From positions 32,888 through 96,887 of the forward strand of contig CAZPRY010000011.1 in the NCBI GenBank assembly GCA_964589175.1: a stretch of 64,000 nucleotides of DNA, given 5' to 3'. Positions 18,506 through 25,766 of this stretch are shown here, one piece after another (position 1 is the stretch's first letter; the number at the start of each line of letters is the position of its first letter). Origin of the DNA: CAZPRY01 sp964589175 (GTDB taxonomy: Bacteria; Fidelibacterota; UBA2242). A model generated the notes under the pieces. It made no database searches. It saw only the letters and a program-made list of their open reading frames with translations, and was not told the DNA's origin. The position numbers and the translations under genes were made by a program.

Positions 18506-19977
18506 TCCTCCCATTTTTCATCATCATTCCGTTGCTGGCTGCCTTTCTGATTACGCTGATATCGGGAGATAACGATAACTGGGCCGTCATTCTCTCTGTC
18601 CTGGCAGTGGTATCGCTGTTGCTGTTATCCGTGTTTGCCTTCATCTCAACCCAGGATCAGACGCTGGTCTATGAGACAGGGGGCTGGCAGCTGCCGTTTA
18701 CGATCTGCCTGGTGCAGGATGCGCTCTCCTGTTTTATGCTCATCGTGGTCAGCCTGATATCACTGACGTCGCTTATCTTTTCGGTTCAATATATCCGCCG
18801 GAAGGAGCCGTGCTGGAAATATTATGCACTTTTTATGCTGCTGGTAACGGGCATGAACGGCGTAATCGCCACCGGCGATATCTTCAACCTGTTTGTATTT
18901 ATGGAAATTGCGCTTTTCGCCGCCTATGCACTGGTGGCCTATGGCGGCAAGGCGGAAGAATTCGAAGCCTCGTTCAAGTATGCGGTGATGGGATCGCTGT
19001 CGTCGACGCTGATACTGATCGGTATCGGCATTCTGTACAGCGCGACATCGACATTGACGATGGCCAAGATCGCCCAGGTACTGCCGCAAAAGGATCCGGC
19101 CCTCGTAAACTGGATTGGTGGCATTTTCCTGGCCGGTTTCGGGCTCAAGGCGGCCGTGATGCCGTTCCACGCCTGGCTGCCCGATGCGCATTCTTCGGCG
19201 CCCGCGCCGATTTCGTCGATGCTTTCCGGCGTTCTGATCAAGGCGCTCGGCGTCTACGTGCTGATCCGTTTTTTCTTCAATGTCATGGGCGCCCCGGCGG
19301 CTTTTATGCAGATCTTCATGATCCTGGGTTCGATCTCGATCATTGTGGCTTCTTTCCTGGCGATCGGGCAGTGGGACTTGAAACGCCTGCTGGCCTACAG
19401 CAGTATCAGCCAGGTCGGTTTCATCTTCCTGGGCCTCGGCATCGCGTCACCGCTGGCGATCCTGGGAGCCGTATTTCATATCCTGAATCATGCGATTTTC
19501 AAGGCTTTGCTGTTCTACAATGCCGGCGTCGTGGAGATGTTTCTGGGAACCCGCGACCTGCGCAAGATGGGCGATCTGCGCAAAGCCATGCCGATCACCT
19601 CCGCGACCTCGATGATTGCGACTCTTTCGGTGTCCGGTTTGCCGCCCTTCAATGGTTTTTTCAGCAAACTGATCATCATAATTGCCGCGATTCAGGCCGG
19701 ATTGCCGGTTTATGCAACCATCGCCATCGTCGGCAGTTTTTTGACGCTGGGCTATTTCTTGAAGGTGCAGCGCTACGGATTCCGCGGTGAAAACAAAATC
19801 GAGAAGCCGGAAATAAAAATAGGCTGGGGGATGAGAACCGCTATGATCATACTTGCGGCCCTGTGCCTGATCACCAGCGTTTTGGTGATTCCGGGAATCC
19901 GCGAGGTCACGCTCGGCCCGGTGGTTGATGTCATCAGCAATAAACTCAACTATATTAGTCTGGTTCTGGGGAGGTAA
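18502..19977 (+). CDS. mrpD: Mrp-type antiporter subunit D (NuoN/NuoM-like, MbhH)
   Basis: 491 residues, about 14 helices, the full length of MrpD. Signatures: 'FNLFVFMEIALFAAYALVAYGG' with the conserved glutamate, 'AGFGLKAAVMPFHAWLPDAHSSAPAPISSMLSG' with the conserved lysine, 'LLAYSSISQVGFIFLG' and 'VSGLPPFNGFFSK'. It is the principal cation/proton-translocating subunit of the Mrp module. Confidence 0.94.
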   Translation: MILPFFIIIPLLAAFLITLISGDNDNWAVILSVLAVVSLLLLSVFAFISTQDQTLVYETGGWQLPFTICLVQDALSCFMLIVVSLISLTSLIFSVQYIRRKEPCWKYYALFMLLVTGMNGVIATGDIFNLFVFMEIALFAAYALVAYGGKAEEFEASFKYAVMGSLSSTLILIGIGILYSATSTLTMAKIAQVLPQKDPALVNWIGGIFLAGFGLKAAVMPFHAWLPDAHSSAPAPISSMLSGVLIKALGVYVLIRFFFNVMGAPAAFMQIFMILGSISIIVASFLAIGQWDLKRLLAYSSISQVGFIFLGLGIASPLAILGAVFHILNHAIFKALLFYNAGVVEMFLGTRDLRKMGDLRKAMPITSATSMIATLSVSGLPPFNGFFSKLIIIIAAIQAGLPVYATIAIVGSFLTLGYFLKVQRYGFRGENKIEKPEIKIGWGMRTAMIILAALCLITSVLVIPGIREVTLGPVVDVISNKLNYISLVLGR

Positions 19978-19978
19978 G

Positions 19979-20485
19979 ATGACCATAAAAGCCCGAAGCC
20001 GTATAATCGTTTTTATTTTAGCGTTCCTGGTCTGGATCGGATTGACCAGCATCACCGATCTGCAGGAAGTCGTTGCCGGTATTATCGTAGCCTTTCTGGT
20101 GGCCATGCTGGCCGGCAAATTCTTCATTACCGCCGCCTCCGGGGGGCAATTCCCGCGACGATTTTTCTCGGGAATTCTATATGTATTCAAGTTTTTATGG
20201 GAAATGATCAAGGCCAATTTCCACGTAGCCTACATCGTGATCAGTCCGCATCTTCCGATCAAGCCGGGCATCGTCAAGATCAAAACCCGTCTTAAAAGCG
20301 AGCCGGCGATTACGGTGCTGACCAATTCGATCACGTTAACGCCGGGCACGCTGACCGTGGATGTGAACCCGGAAAAGGGCGATGTGTACATTCACTGGAT
20401 CGATGTCAAGGGCACGGATGTTGAAGAGAACACCCGCAATATCGGGAGCAAGTTTGAAAAACTACTCAAGGAGGTGTTTGAATGA
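19979..20485 (+). CDS. mrpE: Mrp-type antiporter subunit E (MbhA)
   Basis: 168 residues from the ATG at 19979, one base after the mrpD stop and preceded by GAGG. Two N-terminal membrane helices are followed by a soluble domain with 'KPGIVKIKTRLKSEPAITVLTNSITLTPGTLTVDV', the MrpE hallmark. It lies in canonical order between MrpD and MrpF. Confidence 0.93.
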   Translation: MTIKARSRIIVFILAFLVWIGLTSITDLQEVVAGIIVAFLVAMLAGKFFITAASGGQFPRRFFSGILYVFKFLWEMIKANFHVAYIVISPHLPIKPGIVKIKTRLKSEPAITVLTNSITLTPGTLTVDVNPEKGDVYIHWIDVKGTDVEENTRNIGSKFEKLLKEVFE

Positions 20486-20820
20486 GAGTAGTGCGCTGGA
20501 TCATCGGATTTATTATCATTTTGATATTTATGTACGGTAACTTTTTTATCTATGAGGGCGACATTATCGTGAAACTGATCAATGTCATCCTTTTCTGTAC
20601 GCTGTTCGTGCTGTTCCGGGTTATTTTCGGGCCGAGCCCGGCCGACCGGATTGTGGCCGTCGATATTCTCGGTGTTTTAATTATAGGCATGCTGGCGCTA
20701 CTGGGACTCTTTTATGATGAGTCGTTTTTCATGGACGTCGGGCTGATCTGGGCGTTGTTGAGTTTTATCGCGTCGCTGGCGTTTGCCAAAGTGCTGGAAG
20801 GGAGGTCGCTGGATGATTAG
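20482..20820 (+). CDS. mrpF: Mrp-type antiporter subunit F (MbhB)
   Basis: 112 residues, three helices, with 'FRVIFGPSPADRIVAVDILGVLIIGMLAL', the conserved MrpF motif (GPxxxDRixAxd). The start overlaps mrpE by four bases and the stop overlaps mrpG by eight. Confidence 0.93.
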   Translation: MRVVRWIIGFIIILIFMYGNFFIYEGDIIVKLINVILFCTLFVLFRVIFGPSPADRIVAVDILGVLIIGMLALLGLFYDESFFMDVGLIWALLSFIASLAFAKVLEGRSLDD

Positions 20821-21154
20821 AGAAACCATCGGAATGATTTTCATTCTCATCGGAGTTACCTTTGATTTCTTCGGCGTATTGGGTCTGTTGCGGCTTCCGG
20901 ATGTCTACAACCGCTTGCAGGCCGCCACGAAATGCGTCACTTTCGGCTCGGCGGGTATCCTGTTCGGCGTTTTCATCAAGCAGGGATTCAACAATTTCGG
21001 CTTCAAGGTTTTGCTGGGAATCGCGTTCATTTTTCTGACTTCGCCGGTTGCCGCGCACGCCATTGCCCGCGCCGCTCATCGCAGTGGAATAAAATTGACA
21101 AAAGAGACCGTCGTGGATCAGTATCAAGAAGATAAAGAACTAAAGGAAAACTGA
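20813..21154 (+). CDS. mrpG: Mrp-type antiporter subunit G (MbhC)
   Basis: 113 residues from the ATG at 20813, which has GGAGGT seven bases upstream. 'GVLGLLRLPDVYNRLQAATKCVTFGSAGIL' and 'FIFLTSPVAAHAIARAAHRSG' are the MrpG signatures (LRlPDvytRlHaatk, tsPvaaH.iaRAA). It completes a canonical A-B-C-D-E-F-G order. Confidence 0.93.
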   Translation: MIRETIGMIFILIGVTFDFFGVLGLLRLPDVYNRLQAATKCVTFGSAGILFGVFIKQGFNNFGFKVLLGIAFIFLTSPVAAHAIARAAHRSGIKLTKETVVDQYQEDKELKEN

Positions 21155-21155
21155 T

Positions 21156-21758
21156 ATGTTTCTTCCCAAATTACGCGAAGTAACCGAGGCTCTGAAATCG
21201 CTATTTTCGGCACCCTATACGACGAAGTTTCCGGCCGGCGCCTACACACCCTGTCCGGAGTATCGCGGTTTTCCCAAGTATTTTGAGGAGCATTGCGTCG
21301 GCTGCGGAACCTGTGCACAGGTCTGCCCGCCGGGCGCCATTGAGATGCGGGACGACGTCGAAAAGCGAATCCGGACCCTGGAAATTAATTATACATCCTG
21401 CATCCAGTGCGGGCAGTGCGAGGAAAAATGCATTACCGGCGAGGGGATCAAGTTGACCCAGCATTTCGCAGTCTCCTCGATGAAGAAGGACGCCCCGGAA
21501 AACTTTGAGCGGGTGGAGAAGAAACTCGTGGCCTGCGAACTCTGCGGCGAGCCGATTGCCTGCCGGGATCACTTGCTTTTTATCCGGGAGCGCATGGGAG
21601 CCAAGGCCTATGCCCACCCGACCTTGCTCCTCGAGATCCAGAAAGAGTTCACGGCACCGGGGCCCGCGAATCCGAAAGCTCGCGTCCGCCGGGAAGACCT
21701 GGTGAAGCAGATTTGCCCGATATGTCGGCATAAAATCGTCGTTGCAGATGAATTTTGA
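21156..21758 (+). CDS. Hydrogenase 2x[4Fe-4S] subunit (NuoI/HycF/MbhN type) with C-terminal zinc-ribbon-like tail
   Basis: 200 residues. Two cluster motifs, 'CVGCGTCAQVCPPGAIEM' (about 48-65) and 'CIQCGQCEEKC' (about 84-94), define the NuoI-like ferredoxin subunit. The final 75 residues add 'CELCGEPIACRDH' (about 127-139) and 'CPICRHKIV' (about 187-195), four or five cysteines in CxxC pairs that resemble a zinc ribbon; similar tails are seen in some HycF/HyfH-like proteins. It would hand electrons to the small subunit. Note the separation from the other FeS gene at 11875 by the whole Mrp block. Confidence 0.9.
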   Translation: MFLPKLREVTEALKSLFSAPYTTKFPAGAYTPCPEYRGFPKYFEEHCVGCGTCAQVCPPGAIEMRDDVEKRIRTLEINYTSCIQCGQCEEKCITGEGIKLTQHFAVSSMKKDAPENFERVEKKLVACELCGEPIACRDHLLFIRERMGAKAYAHPTLLLEIQKEFTAPGPANPKARVRREDLVKQICPICRHKIVVADEF

Positions 21759-22215
21759 GGAATTTACGGAAGCTCTTGCGAAGTATGCCCCGGAAAATAT
21801 TTTGTTTGTCGGCCTCGGAAACGAGCTGCGGGGAGATGATGCGGCCGGACTAATTATGCTTGATCGATTCCGGCAGCGCCCAGCGTACCGGACCTCACAT
21901 TTCATCAATGCGGGCAGCAATCCCGAAAATTACCTGCAAAAAATACTAAACGCAGATGCTGATCTGATCGTGTTTATCGATGCGGCGCGTTTCAGCGCCG
22001 TCCCCGGAACCATTGCTGTCCTGGATTCGGAAAAAATCCTCGAATCGAATTTCAGCACCCATGCCTTTTCGATCAAATTGGTCGAGCAGTTTTTACGCCA
22101 GCAAAAGGAATATGATTTTGTTTATATCGGTATTGAGCCGAATTCTACCGGGTTAGGCCACGAACTCAGCCTGCCAATTCGGGAAAGCATAGATCGGTTT
22201 TTTAATGGCGATTAA
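21748..22215 (+). CDS. Hydrogenase maturation endopeptidase (HycI/HybD family)
   Basis: 155 residues from the ATG at 21748, overlapping the previous stop by 11 bases. 'ILFVGLGNELRGDDAAGLIML' contains the family glycine-rich strand and the nickel-binding acidic residue (GNxLrgDDaxG); 'FIDAARF' and 'STHAFSIKLVEQFL' hold the second Asp and His ligand regions. This protease trims the large-subunit C-terminus after nickel insertion, so the hydrogenase operon carries its own dedicated maturation enzyme. Confidence 0.9.
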   Translation: MNFEEFTEALAKYAPENILFVGLGNELRGDDAAGLIMLDRFRQRPAYRTSHFINAGSNPENYLQKILNADADLIVFIDAARFSAVPGTIAVLDSEKILESNFSTHAFSIKLVEQFLRQQKEYDFVYIGIEPNSTGLGHELSLPIRESIDRFFNGD

Positions 22216-23572
22216 CAGAAAGAAAATGTTCGGCAGCCGGACCGTTGATGTCGTTCTGCCCTTTCATACGTTGAACACCCTGCGGATTCGGATCGGCTGG
22301 TTCGTCAATCTGCGCTGGATAGCGGTATTTGCCATTCTGTCGGCGATACCGATCGGCCAGAGAATGTTCCAATTCGACATCGCCTACAGCCAGATCTTTC
22401 TGTTGTCGGCGGTCCTGATCATTCTGAACCTTGTCTATTTTTTTCTCTTTAAATATTTCCCCTTCCAACGCTTCCGGCAGGAACTGGTTTTCACCGAAAT
22501 TCAGCTGATCGGCGACCTGATTATTATCTCCTTTTTAATCCATTATGCGGGCGGCCTGGCCAATCCGTTCTTCTTTCTTTACGTGGTGCATATCATCATC
22601 TCCGGGATTCTGTTCCAGGGCAGTATCCCGTATATCAACACCCTGCTGGTTGCGATTCTGTTGACGACCTGGACGATCCTGGAATATGTGGGAGCCGTGG
22701 ATGTGTATCTGATCGAGGCGGCCCCCATGCCGCTGTCGCTGATCATCACAACTCTGATCGCCTTCTATATCCTGATTTTTACCGTGACCTACGTCCTGGA
22801 GGATTTCCTGAACCGCTACCGGACCCTGCATTCGATCTGTGATATGAAAGGGCAACTGCTGGAAAAGACGATGATCGAACGCGATAAGATGTTCCGGTTC
22901 ACCGCGCACGAACTGAAATCCCCGCTGACTACTCTGCGCAGCATGTTGAGCGTGCTGGACGAACTTTATGCCGACAAGATGCCGCCGGAAGCACGCGATA
23001 TGATCACACGGGCGGTGCAGCGCAACGACCAGGTTCTGTTGATGGTCAAGGATATGATCGAGATTGCCCAGATCAAGCAGGGCATGCAGGGAAAAATCCT
23101 TCTGATTGTGGATTATGAAGAAGCCCTGGCCAGAATAATCGAACCGCAAGGCGTCTATGCGCGGGATAAAAAAATCGATCTCGTGATCGAACCGGCCAAT
23201 CAGAAAACCAGTATCTACATCGATGTCCCCAGTCTGGAAAAGATCGTCGTGAATCTGGTGCATAACGCTATCCGCTACAGTCCCGAAGGCGCTAAAGTTA
23301 CGGTGAAGCCATTCTCCAAACCGGGTAAATTCGGCTTAGCGGTGATCGATACCGGGATCGGTATCGCTGAGGAGGAACTGGGTAAAATCTTCGATGAATT
23401 CTTCCGCGGCAAGAACGCCAAACTGAAAGAGAAACTCGGAACCGGTCTGGGTCTGTCCCTGGTGAAGCAGCTTGTGGAGCAGATGGGCGGCCAGATTGCG
23501 GTCAGCAGTCAACTCGGGGTGGGCAGCCAGTTCACCGTCGAAATCCCCAAACGCGCGCCGTCCCAGGCGTAA
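22205..23572 (+). CDS. Membrane sensor histidine kinase with RegB-type GGxxNPF motif
   Basis: 455 residues, six predicted membrane helices in the first 200. Residues 116-122 read GGLANPF, an exact match to the GGxxNPF quinone-binding motif of RegB/PrrB redox kinases, and like there it lies between membrane helices. C212 lies just after the last helix. The H-box is 'FTAHELKSPL' with H235; the N, G1 and G2 boxes appear as 'LVHNAIRYSP', 'DTGIGI' and 'GTGLGLSLV'. There is no receiver. The gene overlaps the protease gene by 11 bases and ends the hydrogenase operon. Redox control of this operon is a reasonable inference; the partner may be the receiver at 220-597. Confidence 0.88.
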   Translation: MAINRKKMFGSRTVDVVLPFHTLNTLRIRIGWFVNLRWIAVFAILSAIPIGQRMFQFDIAYSQIFLLSAVLIILNLVYFFLFKYFPFQRFRQELVFTEIQLIGDLIIISFLIHYAGGLANPFFFLYVVHIIISGILFQGSIPYINTLLVAILLTTWTILEYVGAVDVYLIEAAPMPLSLIITTLIAFYILIFTVTYVLEDFLNRYRTLHSICDMKGQLLEKTMIERDKMFRFTAHELKSPLTTLRSMLSVLDELYADKMPPEARDMITRAVQRNDQVLLMVKDMIEIAQIKQGMQGKILLIVDYEEALARIIEPQGVYARDKKIDLVIEPANQKTSIYIDVPSLEKIVVNLVHNAIRYSPEGAKVTVKPFSKPGKFGLAVIDTGIGIAEEELGKIFDEFFRGKNAKLKEKLGTGLGLSLVKQLVEQMGGQIAVSSQLGVGSQFTVEIPKRAPSQA

Positions 23573-23603
23573 TCCCGCCTATACCAATAAGTAAGAATGG
23601 AGT

Positions 23604-23623
23604 AAGGCCTCATAGAGGCCTTT
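23604..23623 (+). terminator. Probable terminator of the hydrogenase operon
   Basis: Eight-base stem AAGGCCTC (23604-23611) and GAGGCCTT (23615-23622) with a three-base loop, 30 bases after the kinase stop. The T run is short, so strength is uncertain. Confidence 0.6.
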
Positions 23624-23733
23624 GAGGGGGAATAATAGATGAAGCTGTGTGCACCCGACTCCAACGTAGTTCTGATATCTATTGTCCATCGCGGAAAGGG
23701 GTATGATTCTCCCGTACTGCCGTGATCGATCCG

Positions 23734-24696
23734 TCAAAGCGGAATCGTACCAATCGCCTTATTTATTTGCCGGGGCAGGTTTTTCCGGAGTGATTTCATC
23801 TCGTCTTCCAGTTTTTTTAACTCCAGTTCCAGAGGCGGATCTATATAGATATCGGGAAACTCAATCTCATCGAAGGGAATTGGGAAATTGAAGCGCATGT
23901 GCTTCGGACCCCATTGACAACCGGGATATTTTCGAATAAAGATTTCATGCCGGCGTGGGGCTTCGTCCAGTTCGACCTTTACAACCTGCTTTTTACCCTG
24001 CCGGATATAGCCGATCTCTATAGTATTGTCTTCTTCCAGATCGGATAGAATATTTTTGACATCATCGGGATCGTCGATTTTTTTAGCATCCATTTCGACG
24101 ATCACGTCGCCGGCTTTCAGACCGGCATCGTCCGCCGGGCTGTAGTTTTCCACCTCGAGGATCAGGGTGCCTTTGGCATCCTTTGCATCAAAATATTCCG
24201 CCAGGTCGCGGTTCAGTTTAAAGAGATGAACGCCCAGGTAGGCTCCGCCGGGGTCGCAAAATGTATTCTTATCCCAGGTGAACGAATAGCCATGTTCGGG
24301 TTTCAATGCTCCGATTTCGATTTCGACACTCATCTTTTGCTTATCCCGGATGATGTCGGTTTTCACTTTTGTTTCGGGCGCCGTGCGGCGCACCGCATGG
24401 GTGAGATCTTCAGGATCGCGGATTTTTTTATCGTCGAAATACTGAATGATATCGTCAACCTGCAAACCGGCTTTCTCCGCCGGGCTTTCCGCGATCACGC
24501 GCTCGATACGCACGCCATGTGAGATATCCATCTCCTCTAATTCGGTATCCGGAATCCCGGCGATGCGGACGCCCAGGTAACCGCTTGCGCTTGACCAGCC
24601 AGCGAAACCGACTGCAGTGAAGCCGGCGAGAAGTAGCAGGACGCTGATTGGGATCGTTGCCTTCTTCCACGTTTGTCGAAGTATTTTGGTGCTCAT
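23734..24696 (-). CDS. Membrane-anchored or secreted tandem PDZ-domain protein
   Basis: 320 residues. A hydrophobic segment near residues 14-34 is a signal peptide or anchor. PDZ domain 1 (about 38-130) has 'YLGVRIAGI' and 'ESPAEKAGLQVDDIIQYFDDKKI'; PDZ domain 2 (about 150-245) has 'YLGVHLFKL' and 'YSPADDAGLKAGDVIVEMDAKKI'. The last 70 residues are charged and end in a coiled-coil-like segment 'ELELKKLEDEMKSLRKNL'. There is no trypsin-like catalytic domain, so it is not a DegP-type protease but a PDZ-only scaffold or chaperone-like protein. It is a single gene converging on the hydrogenase operon. Confidence 0.85.
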   Translation of the reverse strand: MSTKILRQTWKKATIPISVLLLLAGFTAVGFAGWSSASGYLGVRIAGIPDTELEEMDISHGVRIERVIAESPAEKAGLQVDDIIQYFDDKKIRDPEDLTHAVRRTAPETKVKTDIIRDKQKMSVEIEIGALKPEHGYSFTWDKNTFCDPGGAYLGVHLFKLNRDLAEYFDAKDAKGTLILEVENYSPADDAGLKAGDVIVEMDAKKIDDPDDVKNILSDLEEDNTIEIGYIRQGKKQVVKVELDEAPRRHEIFIRKYPGCQWGPKHMRFNFPIPFDEIEFPDIYIDPPLELELKKLEDEMKSLRKNLPRQINKAIGTIPL

Positions 24697-24841
24697 CGAA
24701 TCCTCCGTTTTTTCGTCATTCCTATGACGAAAGATTCGTCGAAAAAGTTTTACGTTTCCCGGTTAAAATCTGAGTTTTGGCAGTGCTGGCTGTTATTGGA
24801 CAGATACTTTTAATACGGGGTGATGAAACCGGAAATTTTAT

Positions 24842-25399
24842 CTAACCGTTCCCGATTTCATCCGGAGCGGTCTGCCTGAAAAGCTGGTCGTAACGGGCGT
24901 CGAGGGCGGCATTTGTGCCGCGTAGTCGATCGGCAACTGCCCGGCTCCATCTGCGGTAGACGCTTAAATCGGCCTCCGTCCACTCAGATGGCGGAAACTG
25001 GCTGCGATCTCCCAGGTTGCAGATTTTATCCGTCAGGCGGATCAGCCGGGCCGATGGAGAAAGGGATGGAATATTGGCCAGCTGTGCTTTGCGGCGTTCA
25101 ACGGAAGTGAGATTCTTATCGTCGGTGACTTCCAGAACGATATTCAGAACCACATCGCCGAAGAGCTCGCGAATCTGCAGCTCCTCCGTTCCGGCATGTT
25201 CGATGGTATCATGCAGGATTGCGGCAATGAGGGTGGTTGAATCGCTGATCCGGCCGATATCAGCGAGCGTTTCGGCGACTTCGAGCGGGTGCAGAACAAA
25301 GGGAACATCAGGCATCCCCTTCTTGGATAATCCTCTGTGCTGGCTTGTCGCGAAGTGAACGGCTTTGAGCAACGTAGCGGTAGTGCAGTCTGCTGGCAT
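24842..25399 (-). CDS. Small SpoT/MESH1-like HD-domain (p)ppGpp hydrolase homologue
   Basis: 185 residues, a single HD domain without synthetase or regulatory domains. Metal ligands are visible: H37 ('VLHPLEVA'), H63-D64 ('ILHDTIE') and D124 ('RLTDK'). 'LEVTDDKNL' and the 'RKAQLANIPSLSPSARLIRLTDKICNL' block match Rel/SpoT hydrolases and MESH1. The position after the catalytic Glu67 is His68, where Rel/SpoT proteins have Asp ('HDxxED'), so activity may be altered. I prefer the ATG at 25399, with GGAGAG six bases upstream, over the TTG/ATG starts at 25417/25414. Confidence 0.8.
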   Translation of the reverse strand: MPADCTTATLLKAVHFATSQHRGLSKKGMPDVPFVLHPLEVAETLADIGRISDSTTLIAAILHDTIEHAGTEELQIRELFGDVVLNIVLEVTDDKNLTSVERRKAQLANIPSLSPSARLIRLTDKICNLGDRSQFPPSEWTEADLSVYRRWSRAVADRLRGTNAALDARYDQLFRQTAPDEIGNG

Positions 25400-25532
25400 C
25401 TTTCTCTCTCCCATCAAGATTTTCGGAACGCGATAACTTATGAAATTCCCGCCATCCGGGAAAGTCGTGCCGTTGAAAAAACGGCCAATTGGCCGAAGTT
25501 GCCGTAAATAATCGTCAAATATAAAAAAAGTG

Positions 25533-25561
25533 TTGACTCTCAGTGATAAAAAAATTAAAAT
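25533..25561 (+). promoter_or_regulatory. Sigma-70-type promoter of the ilv-leu operon
   Basis: TTGACT (25533-25538) and TAAAAT (25556-25561) are each five of six consensus bases with a 17-base spacer. Transcription would begin near 25568, just ahead of the leader peptide start at 25585. Confidence 0.75.
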
Positions 25562-25584
25562 CCACCCAATTCATTGTGAGTGTT

Positions 25585-25674
25585 ATGACTAAGTTGTCCT
25601 GGAACATAATCAGTATTATTAGCATTATCGGGATTATTGTACTTCTACTTAATCGGAGGGAAGGGGCAATTTAG
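25585..25674 (+). CDS. ilvL: ilv operon leader peptide (attenuation control)
   Basis: A 29-codon reading frame, MTKLSWN followed by IISIISIIGIIVLLL and NRREGAI. Residues 8-22 contain eight Ile, one Val and three Leu, exactly the amino acids made by the genes downstream. The frame ends at TAG 25672-25674, 21 bases before a terminator hairpin. GGGAAGGGG (25658-25666), inside its last codons, is perfectly complementary to the 5' arm of that terminator. This is the logic of an enterobacterial-type leader peptide; homology to any described ilvL is not implied. The ribosome site is weak (GTGAG about six bases upstream). Confidence 0.85.
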   Translation: MTKLSWNIISIISIIGIIVLLLNRREGAI

Positions 25675-25708
25675 CAGGAAAAACAAAAACTTTTCAAAAC
25701 CCCTTCCC
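25658..25708 (+). promoter_or_regulatory. Predicted antiterminator pairing of the ilv attenuator
   Basis: GGGAAGGGG (25658-25666) can pair over nine bases with CCCCTTCCC (25700-25708). The second element is also the left arm of the terminator, so the two structures exclude each other. A ribosome stalled on the Ile/Leu codons (25606-25650) leaves the first arm free and favours read-through; a ribosome reaching the stop codon covers it and favours termination. Confidence 0.8.
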
Positions 25709-25732
25709 AGAAAAAGGAAGGGGTTTTTTTTT
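25696..25732 (+). terminator. Attenuator terminator upstream of ilvD
   Basis: Perfect 12-base stem AAAACCCCTTCC (25696-25707) and GGAAGGGGTTTT (25716-25727), eight-base loop, and a nine-T run (25724-25732). It lies between the leader peptide and the ilvD ribosome site. Confidence 0.9.
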
Positions 25733-25766
25733 GCGCCAAAGATTGATAATACCGAAGGAGATCAGC

